A stretch of 64,000 bases of DNA from WTHC01 sp965218725 (GCA_965218725.1 CBDCLO010000002.1:744001-808000), one strand, 5' to 3'; shown: positions 55,275-64,000, counted from the first letter of the stretch. Numbers and translations are program-made. The notes: generated from the sequence alone by a model not told the origin.

Positions 55275-56090
55275 TTATCTCCGTCCTGCAGCATGATACG
55301 AACCTATAATCTTAAAAAACACACTGCTTCCTTTAACATCATCCATGACTTCATGTATAATAGGTGTATCTATATGACCTTCAAAATCTATATAAAAATT
55401 GTATTCCCAAATCGTGTTTCTTTTTGGCCTAGACTCAATTTTAGTAAGATTTATTTTTTTATTATAAAATTTTTTTATAATATTATATAATTCACCTTGT
55501 TTATGTTTTATAGAAAAAATTATTGACGTTTTATCATTTTTTGTCTTATAAGATTTAGTTTTTGATAATATTAAAAATCGTGTATAATTATTTGAATTAT
55601 CTCCCATTCCTAACTTAATAATTGGCATTTCAAAAATCTTTGATGCTCTTTTACTTGCTATACATCCTATGTTTTTTTTATTTAGTTTTTTAATTATCTT
55701 GATACTTCCTGCAGTATCATATGTTGGCATAGATTTTAAATTATATTTATTGATAAATTTCCTACATTGACCTAATGCTTGAGGATGAGAGTATACTGTA
55801 TCTATTCTGTCAAAAGAATCCAATCCAATCAGACAATGTTCTATCTTATAATATACTTCGCCTGTAGCTACAAGTGTAGTAGAATATAGCAGATCGTAGT
55901 TTTCACCGATAGTACCTTCTAATGAGTTTTCTATAGGTAGAATTGAATAATCACTTTTTTCAACATTTGTATAATATATTACATCAGAAAATGTTCTAAG
56001 TGGTATAGCATTTATTTCTTTGTTGAAGTATTGATATGCAGCAGATTCACTGTATGCACCATGCTCACCCTGAAATGAAACACGTATCAT
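55275..56090 (-). CDS. pheA: Prephenate dehydratase
   Basis: Makes phenylpyruvate for phenylalanine. 271 residues: catalytic domain with VSFQGEHGAYSESAAYQYF, LPIENSLEGTIGENYDLL, YDTAGSIKII and IASKRASKIF, then an ACT regulatory domain (IIFSIKHKQGELYNIIKKF, LTKIESRPKRNTIWEYNFYI) that would bind phenylalanine. Monofunctional. It ends with the AAGRR tail. Confidence 0.94.
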   Translation of the reverse strand: MIRVSFQGEHGAYSESAAYQYFNKEINAIPLRTFSDVIYYTNVEKSDYSILPIENSLEGTIGENYDLLYSTTLVATGEVYYKIEHCLIGLDSFDRIDTVYSHPQALGQCRKFINKYNLKSMPTYDTAGSIKIIKKLNKKNIGCIASKRASKIFEMPIIKLGMGDNSNNYTRFLILSKTKSYKTKNDKTSIIFSIKHKQGELYNIIKKFYNKKINLTKIESRPKRNTIWEYNFYIDFEGHIDTPIIHEVMDDVKGSSVFFKIIGSYHAAGRR

Positions 56091-56092
56091 AT

Positions 56093-56635
56093 TTAATTTA
56101 ACTTTATAAAACTAGTACTACCAAAATTTTTAGATATTTTTCTTTCGTCAATCCAAGAACAATCTATGCACTTTATACTGTCTTTAATAGAAACAACCTG
56201 CCCTCCACATTTTCTACATATTGTAAATATTACTCCCATATCAGCCTCATTCATGCTCGTATGGATTGCACCATTTTTATAGCTTATAATTTTTAACATG
56301 ACAACATCATTTACTAATGCTGTAGTTTTTTTCTTTATATTACGTGTATAAAACACACATTCAATTTTTGAATTAATTAATTTATTGTTTACATATTCTA
56401 TCAAAACCACTAACATTGATGCAACTATTGATACAACTACTCCGATTATCACATCACCTGGTTTTGGCAATAGTTGGCATGTTTTGCTTTTTACCATTAC
56501 CACATGATCTTTATTATTAGTTTTAGATACTCCAATAGTTGTAGCTCTTATAATTCCATTCCCATCATCAATAGTATTATCTCCATTCTCATACTCCTCA
56601 ATACAAAATAATTCATCTCCAGGAAATACTATCAT
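56093..56635 (-). CDS. csl4: Exosome RNA-binding protein Csl4
   Basis: Cap subunit of the archaeal RNA exosome, 180 residues. N-terminal domain VFPGDELFCIEEYENGD; S1-like barrel with LPKPGDVIIGVVVSIVASM; C-terminal zinc ribbon CRKCGGQVVSIKDSIKCIDC. The order and GDVIIG motif are typical. Two bases upstream of pheA on the same strand. Confidence 0.93.
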   Translation of the reverse strand: MIVFPGDELFCIEEYENGDNTIDDGNGIIRATTIGVSKTNNKDHVVMVKSKTCQLLPKPGDVIIGVVVSIVASMLVVLIEYVNNKLINSKIECVFYTRNIKKKTTALVNDVVMLKIISYKNGAIHTSMNEADMGVIFTICRKCGGQVVSIKDSIKCIDCSWIDERKISKNFGSTSFIKLN

Positions 56636-56694
56636 ATGTATATTAATACAACATATTTAATTATAATCGTTTATATATCCACACTTAAATTTAT

Positions 56695-57687
56695 TTACAA
56701 CCAGTGTGGTAACTGTAAGCATTCTTCTATACTTTCATTTTGTAGTATTTTTAATAATGCATTAGCTTGAGGAGTTGATAGGACTGGTCTGTCAAAATGA
56801 TTATCTATTGAAATTCTTGGACATGCTACTTGGATGAATACTTCTATACCATCTAAACATTCTAATCTATCATTAGTTATGTTTGTAAGCGCAAATAATT
56901 GAACAATTTTTCCATTTTTCTCTAGTTCTTTTTTAAACTTTAGTGCTGTTATCTTTGAAAGCTGTCCCTCTTTTAACCCAACTATTATTCCAAAAACATT
57001 AGCGTCAGCAGCTTTATATATAGACAAAATTGCTTTTCTTTGTAGTTTCTGAGCAAATTCAGTTATTTCAGTTACTTCATTAAAATACGGATCTAATACA
57101 TACGTTGGCCTGTTAGTTGATAATGCAATACCAGCTGCATGAAAATTACTTTGTCCTAGAAATACATTAGAGTCAATATTACTTAATTCTGATACTGTAT
57201 AAAATTCACATCCAAATACTTGCCCATTGTTGAGTTGTCCTTTATGGTTTCCAATTTTTACTTTTATTTTATGTTTTTCAAATATATCTTTCACATCATT
57301 AAGTTGATGTAGATGTTGACTATTAGTAGATAATGCTATAGTCTTATTACTAAGAAGCTTTATACATTTTTCTGCTACTTTGTTAAAAGAAATATCATCA
57401 AAAGCATCAATCATTACTACACTACCATATAACATATCTACATTTATTGTGTGGCCTATATTGAATAATATTCCTGCAGACAAAATCTTAGCAGCATGTA
57501 CATTGAGATCACATGACCCCCACGTGGTATCCAAAATTACATATGCGGGGATATTAAATACGCTCATTATTTTTGATGCAGTTTTTTGTGTCTTATGGAT
57601 TAAACCGTCTGGTGCATTGAGTGCAACAGATGTTGGTTTACTTTTTTTAATCTCAGCAAAAATTTTTTTTTCGTCTATTATTATCAT
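56695..57687 (-). CDS. dph2: Diphthamide biosynthesis enzyme Dph2
   Basis: Radical-type 4Fe-4S enzyme that starts diphthamide on elongation factor 2. 330 residues. The three cluster cysteines, one per domain, are visible: TTWGSCDLN, VFGCEFYTV and VACPRISID. N-terminal VALNAPDGLIHK is family-typical. Head to head with tiaS. Confidence 0.95.
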   Translation of the reverse strand: MIIIDEKKIFAEIKKSKPTSVALNAPDGLIHKTQKTASKIMSVFNIPAYVILDTTWGSCDLNVHAAKILSAGILFNIGHTINVDMLYGSVVMIDAFDDISFNKVAEKCIKLLSNKTIALSTNSQHLHQLNDVKDIFEKHKIKVKIGNHKGQLNNGQVFGCEFYTVSELSNIDSNVFLGQSNFHAAGIALSTNRPTYVLDPYFNEVTEITEFAQKLQRKAILSIYKAADANVFGIIVGLKEGQLSKITALKFKKELEKNGKIVQLFALTNITNDRLECLDGIEVFIQVACPRISIDNHFDRPVLSTPQANALLKILQNESIEECLQLPHWL

Positions 57688-57759
57688 TAATTAATAAACA
57701 ACATAATTTTAATTTAAATCTGTTTGTTTATATAATTTGGTTAATATCATGTTACATAT

Positions 57760-59079
57760 TTGAAAAATAGTTCTGTTATTAGTATTGGTATTGATGATAC
57801 TGATTCAATAAATGGAATGTGCACAACTTATCTTGCATATAAAATAGCTGCGTTTCTTAAACAAGAAAAAGTAGAATTTATGGATTATCCAAAACTTATA
57901 CGATTAAATCCTAATATACCTTGGAAAACTCGTGGTAATGGTTCTATAGCACTTAAAATAAAAACTAGCGACGAATACAAAATAAAAAGAAAAATAATTA
58001 ATTTGGTTACGAAATTTTCAGATATTGATGGTGGTGCAAATCCTGGAATTATATTTTATAACAATCACGTACCTGAATCTTTTAATAAATTTAGTAAACT
58101 TGCATTATGGCAACTAATTAGTAGAAAATATACTAGAAACTTTATTATCTCTAATAACATTGATCACTTTTCATTAGGAAATGGACAAGGTTTAGTTGGA
58201 GCACTAAGCGCAGTTGGGTATAAATTTACAGATTATACATTTGAACTAATTGGATATAGAAAAAAATCTAAGTTTGGAACACAAAGAAAGATTGCTCTAG
58301 ATAATGTAAAATTAATAGAACAAACACACCCATCTATTTTTAACAGCTACTACAAAAATAGAATTTTGATTGCTCCAAGAGGTCCTGATCCAGTTTTTTA
58401 TGGATTACGAGGAGAAAATATAGCATCATTAATACATGCATCAAAATTAATCAAGACTGAAGAAAAACTAGATGGTTATATGATATTCAAGTCAAATCAA
58501 GGCACATCATCTCATCTTGAAAATGAAATAAATATATTTGAATTTAAGCCATACTTATCAGGAACCGTCACTGGTTGTATTTCCATAGCACCAGTTATGC
58601 AAAAAGGCGGTCATGTTATTTTTTCAATTATTAAAAATGAAAAAAATGTAAGATGTATTGTATACAAACCTACAGGCATAACTATGGTATCCATGAACTT
58701 GATAAAAGGTGATAATATTCGTGTAGGAGGTGGAATACGAAGAGCTTCAAAAAATCATGAAAGAGTACTAAATGTAGAGTTACTGGAAATCTTGAAATTA
58801 TCAAAAGATACAAAGCTTACAAATCCTATATGTACAAACTGTAATAAAAGAATGAAATCTAAAGGACTCGGTAAGGGTTTTAGATGCAATTTATGCAAAA
58901 TCAAATCAAACAACAAAATTACTATAGAAATATCAAGAAAAATTAAATTACAGTCATATGTTCCAATAAAATCAGCTCATAGGCATCTCACTCGTCCTCT
59001 ACAAAGAATAGGAATAAAAAATGAAAATAAGATTTTTAATAATTTGGCATCGTGGTTCTGTATATACAAAAATAATTAG
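57760..59079 (+). CDS. tiaS: tRNA(Ile2) 2-agmatinylcytidine synthetase
   Basis: Modifies C34 of tRNA-Ile(CAU) to agmatidine so it reads AUA codons, which matter in this AT-rich genome. 439 residues from a TTG start. ISIGIDDTDSINGMCTTYLA, RLNPNIPWKTRGNGSIAL and APRGPDPVFYGLRGE are core motifs; an OB fold (GTVTGCISIAPVMQKGGHV) and a zinc ribbon (CTNCNKRMKSKG ... CNLCK) follow. Its stop codon overlaps the 3' end of the initiator tRNA on the other strand. Confidence 0.95.
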   Translation: MKNSSVISIGIDDTDSINGMCTTYLAYKIAAFLKQEKVEFMDYPKLIRLNPNIPWKTRGNGSIALKIKTSDEYKIKRKIINLVTKFSDIDGGANPGIIFYNNHVPESFNKFSKLALWQLISRKYTRNFIISNNIDHFSLGNGQGLVGALSAVGYKFTDYTFELIGYRKKSKFGTQRKIALDNVKLIEQTHPSIFNSYYKNRILIAPRGPDPVFYGLRGENIASLIHASKLIKTEEKLDGYMIFKSNQGTSSHLENEINIFEFKPYLSGTVTGCISIAPVMQKGGHVIFSIIKNEKNVRCIVYKPTGITMVSMNLIKGDNIRVGGGIRRASKNHERVLNVELLEILKLSKDTKLTNPICTNCNKRMKSKGLGKGFRCNLCKIKSNNKITIEISRKIKLQSYVPIKSAHRHLTRPLQRIGIKNENKIFNNLASWFCIYKNN

Positions 59080-59112
59080 CGGGGAGTAGATTTGAACTAC
59101 TGATTTGCGGGT

Positions 59113-59129
59113 TTCTCAATAGATATAAT
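59113..59129 (-). other. Putative canonical intron of the initiator tRNA
   Basis: 17 nt between positions 37 and 38 of the anticodon loop, the standard archaeal intron site. Removing it leaves the seven-base loop CTCATAA-like form (CTCATA plus A). Confidence 0.75.
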
Positions 59130-59149
59130 TATGAGCCCGCCGGGATGAC

Positions 59150-59160
59150 TTAGCCTTAAT
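59150..59160 (-). other. Putative D-loop intron of the initiator tRNA
   Basis: 11 nt (ATTAAGGCTAA on the tRNA strand) in the D loop. Removing it yields AGTCAGGTCA with adjacent G18-G19, the normal archaeal initiator loop. Exact borders may shift by a base or two, and an unspliced large D loop is not excluded. Confidence 0.55.
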
Positions 59161-59239
59161 CTGACTTCCCCACCCCGCTATTTCGAAATATAATTTGTAG
59201 TATATACACTTTATCAAAAAACTATTAGTGCATATTAAT

Positions 59240-59957
59240 AGTAATTATCATTGATAAACTACATATCATAAGTATTATTACAATATTTGCAATATCTATA
59301 ATTTTATTTGTTTTTAGTTCAAAACCTATTATTCCAAAATCAATTAATAACATATCAGAAAATGTGATTGAATAGCAACAAATTTGAATAGCCTTACAGA
59401 AATATACATTGAAGATAACAAAATCCATATAGCAGAAAAAAATTTAAAAATAAAAGTGACAGAATCTAGTATCATGTTAGAAATTAATCTTATTAATATT
59501 TAGATGTCTAATGTATTTGATAGCGTATTACATGGTTTAATAGCATGTCAAGAGTCCTCATAAAATAACTTTATCCATGCTTACTATAGATATAAAGTTG
59601 ATAATTTATTCTGGAATAATGTAATAAGAATAACAGAATATAACAATATACCCAGGAATATAGTTACTATTATAGATAAACACATGGATTCAAGTTTAAT
59701 AATAGTAGAGTAATAAAGTTCTATCCAGATGATAAATTATATGTAACAACAGATGCATTACCATTTAATTCACGTTACCTACAGGTTATAAATTTACTAG
59801 AAGAAAAAATTCTGGAAATCAATGATGATTCTATTCAAGCTGATAATCCATTTTATAATTCTTTAATTTTTTCTTATTGACACAATAACATACAATGTAT
59901 TGTATGGACAATAAAGGAAATTTGTTTACTACAGAACTAGTACCTATAAAAAATTAA
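59240..59957 (+). pseudogene. Decayed exported protein gene (family unknown)
   Basis: Fragments of one former protein in shifting frames: a signal/membrane helix (HIISIITIFAISIILFVFSS), TNLNSLTEIYIEDNKIHIAE, YYRYKVDNLFWNNVIRITEY, FYPDDKLYVTTDALPFNSRY with LEEKILEINDDSIQADNPFY, and a C-terminal MDNKGNLFTTELVPIKN before TAA at 59955. Several stops and frameshifts intervene. The pieces read as a single secreted protein of about 230 residues, similar in style to thaumarchaeal secreted hypotheticals. No function can be given. Confidence 0.7.
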
Positions 59958-59970
59958 ATTAATTTAATTG

Positions 59971-60318
59971 TGGCATGACAAATTTATGGATGTCTTGAAC
60001 AAGCTTGTGTAGGAAATAAAAAATTTGTTGGTACGTTAGTATGATATGATCCAAGAATAGAACCATGAGGCATTATTATATTGAAACATAAAAATCCAGA
60101 AAAAAATTATATGATTATGCCGTAACCATCAACCTCTAATCTATATAAATCAAAAATTAATGAAAATATATCAATGTCTTAAGAAATATTACTTTATTTG
60201 GTAGAATTAGAGATGTTAATATTGGACATAATTATTACATTTATGTATTGGTATCAATATCGATGGAAAAGGTTTTCCTAGTAGTACTGGTGATAAATTA
60301 ATTAGGATGAAAAAATAA
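59971..60318 (+). pseudogene. Decayed hypothetical gene upstream of HMG-CoA reductase
   Basis: Readable pieces: CLEQACVGNKKFVGTLV, a TGA, YDPRIEP, a second TGA where Trp is expected (EP*GIIILKHKNPEKNY), PSTSNLYKSKINENISMS, then after a frameshift ITLFGRIRDVNIGHNYYIYV, and after another GINIDGKGFPSSTGDKLIR ending MKK-stop at 60316-60318. It was a soluble protein of about 110-120 residues. I do not recognise the family. It ends one base before the reductase start, so it was once the first gene of that operon. Confidence 0.7.
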
Positions 60319-60319
60319 A

Positions 60320-61576
60320 TTGAATGATTTCTCAAATTTTTTTAAAAAAAATAAAAGTGGACGTCTTGATCTTATTAGAGAGTTTTCTAAACTAACAAAA
60401 AATGAATTACTTTTATTAGAAAAACAAACTGATATAATTACATTTGAACGAGCTAATGAAATTATAGAAAATGTAATTGGAGTTTTTTCATTACCACTAG
60501 GTATTGCAACTAATTTTATGATTAATAATAAAAAACACATTATACCAATGGTAATAGAAGAACCATCTGTGGTTGCAGCAGCTTCCAAAGCTGCTAAAAT
60601 AGCACTTATCCATGGTGGTTTTAAATCAAAGTCAGGAAATCAGTATAGTGTAGGTCAAATTTATGTAGTTGAATGTGGTGATGTTGACAACGCAGTTAAT
60701 GATGTAAATAAAAATATAAAAAGGATTTTACGTATTGCTAACCTAAGAAGCTATACACTTTCAAAAATCAAAAAAGGCGCAAAAAATATTCTATGTAGGA
60801 AAATTACCGTGGATTCAAATGTTATCCTAGTTATAGAACTTGTTATAGATGTAAACAATGCAATGGGTGCAAATGTTACAAACAGTATGTGTGAGGCTAT
60901 TGCTCCTTTGATAGAGAAATTGACTCATGGTCATGTATTATTAAAAATACTAACTAATTATTATACAAAAAGAATTGTAAATGCATCAGCAATTTTTGAT
61001 AAAAATGCAATTGGTGGTGATGATGTAGTAAATAAAATAATTCTTGCATATAAAATAGCTGTAAATGATAAATATCGTGCTGTTACACATAACAAAGGAA
61101 TAATGAATGGAATCATTGCAGTATCTAATGCAACTTGTCAGGATACACGTGCAATAGAAGCGACAGTACATGCATTTGCGTCACGTACAGGAAACTATCA
61201 ACCATTAACAAAATGGAAGAAAGACATCAATGGGAATCTGTTAGGAACAATAGAACTTCCACTACCAGTAGGTACAGTAGGTGGTATTATAAATACACAT
61301 CCTATGGCTAAACTATGTTTGAAAATTATTAACGCTGTTTCATCATCTAAATTAGCATGTATAATGGCATCTATTGGCCTAGCACAAAATTTTGCAGCAT
61401 TATATGCACTTGTCACTGAAGGAATACAAAAAGGGCATATGAGACTTCATGCTAAAAATATAGCAGCATCGGCTGGAGTAAAACCTGACAAAATAGACAT
61501 TGTGGTAAAAAAAATGATTAAAGAAGGTAATATTTCAGTAAAAAAAGCAAATGTTATCAATAAAAAACTTGCTTAA
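60320..61576 (+). CDS. hmgA: HMG-CoA reductase, class II (bacterial-type)
   Basis: Makes mevalonate for archaeal lipids. 418 residues from a TTG start. ANEIIENVIGVFSLPLGIATNF, VIEEPSVVAAASKAAKIA with the catalytic Glu, LVIDVNNAMGANVTNSMCEA, RAVTHNKGIMNGI, PLPVGTVGGIINTHPMAKL and the late GLAQNFAALYALVTEGIQKG with GHMRLHA match class II enzymes (Pseudomonas mevalonii type) rather than class I of most archaea. It implies ancient transfer. Core gene although its upstream neighbour has decayed. Confidence 0.95.
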   Translation: MNDFSNFFKKNKSGRLDLIREFSKLTKNELLLLEKQTDIITFERANEIIENVIGVFSLPLGIATNFMINNKKHIIPMVIEEPSVVAAASKAAKIALIHGGFKSKSGNQYSVGQIYVVECGDVDNAVNDVNKNIKRILRIANLRSYTLSKIKKGAKNILCRKITVDSNVILVIELVIDVNNAMGANVTNSMCEAIAPLIEKLTHGHVLLKILTNYYTKRIVNASAIFDKNAIGGDDVVNKIILAYKIAVNDKYRAVTHNKGIMNGIIAVSNATCQDTRAIEATVHAFASRTGNYQPLTKWKKDINGNLLGTIELPLPVGTVGGIINTHPMAKLCLKIINAVSSSKLACIMASIGLAQNFAALYALVTEGIQKGHMRLHAKNIAASAGVKPDKIDIVVKKMIKEGNISVKKANVINKKLA

Positions 61577-61591
61577 GATTATGTATAATAA

Positions 61592-62545
61592 ATGACAATA
61601 AAGTTCGCTATACCAAAAGGGAGTCTTGAGGCATCAACACTACATACACTTAAAAAATCATGGACATATGTAAACTATAAAAGTCGTGTATATCGTGTAT
61701 TTCTAGATGATCCTGGAATAGAAGTTAAAATACTTAGGCCTCAAGAGATCCCAAATCTAGTGTCAGACGGTCTATACGATATTGGGATAACTGGAAAAGA
61801 CTGGATAAATGAAACTAAATCAGATGTAGACATTGTACTAGATCTAGAATACGGTAAAATAAAGTTAGTTTTTGCAATCCCTAATAATACAAAATTCAAC
61901 ACACTTGATGATATGATCAGTTCATATAACGAAAGAAAAAAAATACTTAGGATTTCTTCTGAGTACTTAATTACCACATCAGAATTCATAAAACAATGTA
62001 GTGCATATAAGAATATTTATGGTTTTTCTTCTCCTCTTATTGTCACACCTTGGATACGTTTTGGTGACAATAAACGTGTTCAAATACATTTATCTTTTGG
62101 TGCAACAGAAGCAAAACCACCAGATGATGTTGATGCCATAGTGGATGCCACTGAAACAGGCACCACTATACAACAAAATCAATTGAAAATAATCCATACA
62201 ATATTGGAGTCAAGTGCTTGTCTTATTGTAAATAAAAAATCAATAAAAAATAAAATAAAACGAGAAAAAATTTTTGATATGATAACACTTATCAAAGGTG
62301 CTATAAACAGCAGAAAATACCTACATATATATATTAATGTCAAAAAAGAAAATTTACAAAGTTTATTAAACGAACTTCAATCATTAAAAAAACCAACTAT
62401 CTGTAGTTTGAGCAAAAAAGGTTGGTATGGTGTAAACACAGTCATCTTAAAATCAAATTTTTATAAATTGATTCCAATAATTAGAAAGATAGCTCAAGGT
62501 TTAGTAGTTCATGAACCTCGTCAAATCCTAGAACTTGAAGCATGA
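61592..62545 (+). CDS. hisG: ATP phosphoribosyltransferase (long form)
   Basis: First step of histidine synthesis. 317 residues, the long HisG with a C-terminal ACT-like regulatory domain (from ~residue 240: YLHIYINVKKENLQSLLNEL, LSKKGWYGVNTV). Catalytic part: FAIPKGSLEASTL, YDIGITGKDWINE and DAIVDATETGTTIQQN. No HisZ needed. It overlaps hisD by 4 bp (ATGA). Confidence 0.95.
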   Translation: MTIKFAIPKGSLEASTLHTLKKSWTYVNYKSRVYRVFLDDPGIEVKILRPQEIPNLVSDGLYDIGITGKDWINETKSDVDIVLDLEYGKIKLVFAIPNNTKFNTLDDMISSYNERKKILRISSEYLITTSEFIKQCSAYKNIYGFSSPLIVTPWIRFGDNKRVQIHLSFGATEAKPPDDVDAIVDATETGTTIQQNQLKIIHTILESSACLIVNKKSIKNKIKREKIFDMITLIKGAINSRKYLHIYINVKKENLQSLLNELQSLKKPTICSLSKKGWYGVNTVILKSNFYKLIPIIRKIAQGLVVHEPRQILELEA

Positions 62546-63807
62546 TAAATATGAAAATAGTCAATAGTAACAACATCAAATCAAAAAATTTCACTACATT
62601 GAAGAATAAAAAAAATGTCGAAGCAATTATATCCACAGTAAAAAAAAATGGTGATATTGCGTTGAAAAAACATGAGAAAAAAATTTGTGGTGCTGATATT
62701 ACTAATCTAAAGATACTAAACTCTGATATAAACTATGCATATTCAAAAGTGACAAATGAACAAATAAATGCAATTAAATTCATAAAACGTCAGCTATCTA
62801 AAACTGAACTTGCATTAAAAAAGCAATTTAGAAATATTATGATTAATGTAAACGGTACAAAAATACAAAAATCTTTTGTGCCAATAAATGATGTTGGTTG
62901 TTATGTTCCTGGAGGACTTGCTAGGTATCCTAGCTCACTAGTTATGGCAGTTATACCTGCAAAAATAGCTGGCGTCAAAAGGATTGTTGTAGTCTCTCCA
63001 TCTAATAAATATGGTATGATCGATCCACTTATTTTGGTGACAGCTGATATATGCGGTGTAACTGAATTTTATAAAACTGGAGGTGCACATGCTATTGCGG
63101 CTCTTGCATATGGTACAGAATCAATAAAACCAGTAAACAAAATAGTAGGTCCTGGTGGTACTTTTGTAACTTCTGCAAAATTTTTAGTTAGTGATACTAC
63201 ATCAATAGATATGATTGCTGGTCCAACTGAGCTATCTATAATAGCAGATATTACAACAAATCTAAATTTTGTAGCATGTGATATAATTTCACAAGCTGAA
63301 CATGATCCAAATACCATTTGCAATATAATTACAACATCAAATATAGTTGCCAATAAGATTAAAAATATAATTGATGAAAAGATTAAACAAATTAAAAGAA
63401 AAAAAATAGTGAAAGAAAGCTTAACAAATAATGGTTCTATTATTGTTTGTAAAAATCAACATAGTATGATAAACTTAATCAATGATATAGCTCCTGAACA
63501 TCTTGAAATAATTACTAAAAATCCAAACACTATACTATCTAAGATTAGAAATGCAGGTATTGTTTTAGTTGGAAAATATACCCCAGCTTCTGCAAGTGAT
63601 TATGCACTAGGGTCTAATCATATATTACCAACCAATGGTTTTGGAAGAACCAGAGGATCATTATCAGTATTTGATTTTATGAAGATTGATACTAAAATAG
63701 AATCAACAAAATCAACATTAAAAAAAATATCTAACTATATAAAGACACTAACACAAATAGAAGACCTACCAAATCACTATGAATCTATAAATTGTCGTTT
63801 AACATGA
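62542..63807 (+). CDS. hisD: Histidinol dehydrogenase
   Basis: Last two steps of histidine synthesis. 421 residues. VPINDVGCYVPGGLARYPSS, TGGAHAIAALAYGTESI, KIVGPGGTFVTSAK, IDMIAGPTELSIIADI, SQAEHDPNTICNII and GSNHILPTNGFGRTRGSLSV are all conserved. Overlaps hisG and hisC by 4 bp each. Confidence 0.96.
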   Translation: MINMKIVNSNNIKSKNFTTLKNKKNVEAIISTVKKNGDIALKKHEKKICGADITNLKILNSDINYAYSKVTNEQINAIKFIKRQLSKTELALKKQFRNIMINVNGTKIQKSFVPINDVGCYVPGGLARYPSSLVMAVIPAKIAGVKRIVVVSPSNKYGMIDPLILVTADICGVTEFYKTGGAHAIAALAYGTESIKPVNKIVGPGGTFVTSAKFLVSDTTSIDMIAGPTELSIIADITTNLNFVACDIISQAEHDPNTICNIITTSNIVANKIKNIIDEKIKQIKRKKIVKESLTNNGSIIVCKNQHSMINLINDIAPEHLEIITKNPNTILSKIRNAGIVLVGKYTPASASDYALGSNHILPTNGFGRTRGSLSVFDFMKIDTKIESTKSTLKKISNYIKTLTQIEDLPNHYESINCRLT

Positions 63808-64000
63808 AAAAAAATTGGTTTTACAAAAAAATCTCTAATTTGGCTTATATTGACAAATATGAAAAACCAAAATATTCAGGAGTATTGAAACTTGATTCCA
63901 ATGAAAATTTTGTTGTTGAAAAACAATATCAGAATAAGTTGATCAGTGAAGCAAAAAATAAATGTGATGTAAGAGAATATCCAGAAGAAAAAAAAACCGT
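63804..64000 (+). CDS. hisC: Histidinol-phosphate aminotransferase, 5' part
   Basis: Begins on the hisD stop (ATGA) and runs off the window end. The 65 visible codons read ...YEKPKYSGVLKLDSNENFVV and later DVREYPEE, the KLDSNENP-like N-terminus of HisC. Position after hisG-hisD supports the call. Truncated only by the window. Confidence 0.85.
   Translation, partial: MKKNWFYKKISNLAYIDKYEKPKYSGVLKLDSNENFVVEKQYQNKLISEAKNKCDVREYPEEKKT

Larger units (their letters stand above)
59077..59179 (-). tRNA. Initiator tRNA-Met (CAT) with two putative introns
   Basis: Minus strand. Acceptor AGCGGGG pairs with CCCCGCT (A1-U72 as in archaeal initiators), discriminator A; T arm AGTAG-TTCAAAT-CTACT; anticodon stem GCGGG/CCCGC around CTCAT. 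The anticodon loop is 24 nt instead of 7, implying a 17 nt intron after position 37. The D loop has about 11 extra nt, implying a second, non-canonical intron. Without both the length is 75 nt, normal. A TATATA at 59201-59206, about 24 nt upstream, is a likely TATA box. Confidence 0.9.

Noticed and set aside
59225..59428. A 67-residue minus-strand membrane-like ORF
   Set aside because: It is the reverse of AT-rich sequence that encodes a signal-helix relic on the plus strand; hydrophobicity on both strands is expected from base composition.
1..64000. CRISPR arrays, rRNA genes, prophage
   Set aside because: No regularly spaced repeats, rRNA segments or phage-type genes were seen anywhere in the window.

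Overview
The window is an AT-rich (by eye roughly 30% GC) stretch of a chromosome from an ammonia-oxidising-type archaeon of the Nitrososphaerota (Thaumarchaeota), most likely a Nitrosopumilales relative. The archaeal assignment rests on TFE, NAC, PDCD5, S19e, S27e, L44e, the RNase P Rpp21 subunit, exosome Csl4, Dph2, TiaS, a thermosome, GTP cyclohydrolase III and an A/V-type ATP synthase. The thaumarchaeal assignment rests on a cupredoxin with a PEFG-CTERM tail, the WIKNNAGWW C-terminal repeat, the CopC-CopD-propeller architecture and a thiolase/DUF35 pair. Starts are often TTG or GTG, and genes are packed with 1-14 bp overlaps.

Layout. 1-7.2 kb: ATP synthase (atpI divergent from atpE-A-B-D, a 43-residue ORF and atpK). 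7.2-8.6 kb: aspartate carbamoyltransferase, pyrI and pyrB head to head. 8.6-10.2 kb: metal-type ABC transporter (ATPase and permease). 10.2-14.4 kb: decayed copper locus with two multiply disrupted genes and one intact cupredoxin. 14.5-18.4 kb: secreted repeat protein, rhomboid protease, a small tautomerase, a nitrilase and a zinc-finger protein. 18.5-25.1 kb: thiolase/DUF35, a small zinc ribbon, an HTH/ATP-cone/NrdD-like regulator and the B12-dependent ribonucleotide reductase. 25.2-28.4 kb: tRNA-Gly, RNase P, S19e, PDCD5, a dehydrogenase and a CitE-like lyase. 28.4-32.8 kb: a riboflavin cluster containing an unassigned amidohydrolase. 32.7-36.9 kb: TFE, a frameshifted trm56, PhoU-like, PUA, NAC and small proteins. 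36.9-40.5 kb: UbiD, heme O synthase and Asd. 40.6-44.8 kb: late cobalamin assembly operon. 44.7-49.6 kb: S27e, L44e, adenine deaminase, thermosome and a ROK-kinase pseudogene. 49.6-54.8 kb: GMP synthase, MptE, DHPS and IMPDH. 54.8-59.2 kb: PheA, Csl4, Dph2, TiaS and the initiator tRNA. 59.2-60.3 kb: two more pseudogenes. 60.3-64 kb: class II HMG-CoA reductase and hisG-hisD-hisC (cut by the window end).

Most of the window is core metabolism. The cobalamin operon supplies the cofactor that the class II ribonucleotide reductase needs. The riboflavin, pterin, purine, histidine and mevalonate genes point to a prototroph. Accessory functions are eroding: at least five genes are dead or frameshifted, and several stops fall where tryptophan is expected, as GC-to-AT drift would produce. 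This suggests ongoing reduction, possibly a host-associated or streamlined lineage (inference). The most interesting leads are the catalytically disabled NrdD-like protein fused to a DNA-binding domain beside nrdJ, the amidohydrolase placed where the archaeal riboflavin pathway lacks enzymes, a cobyric acid synthase without its glutaminase domain, and a doubly interrupted initiator tRNA overlapping the tiaS stop codon.
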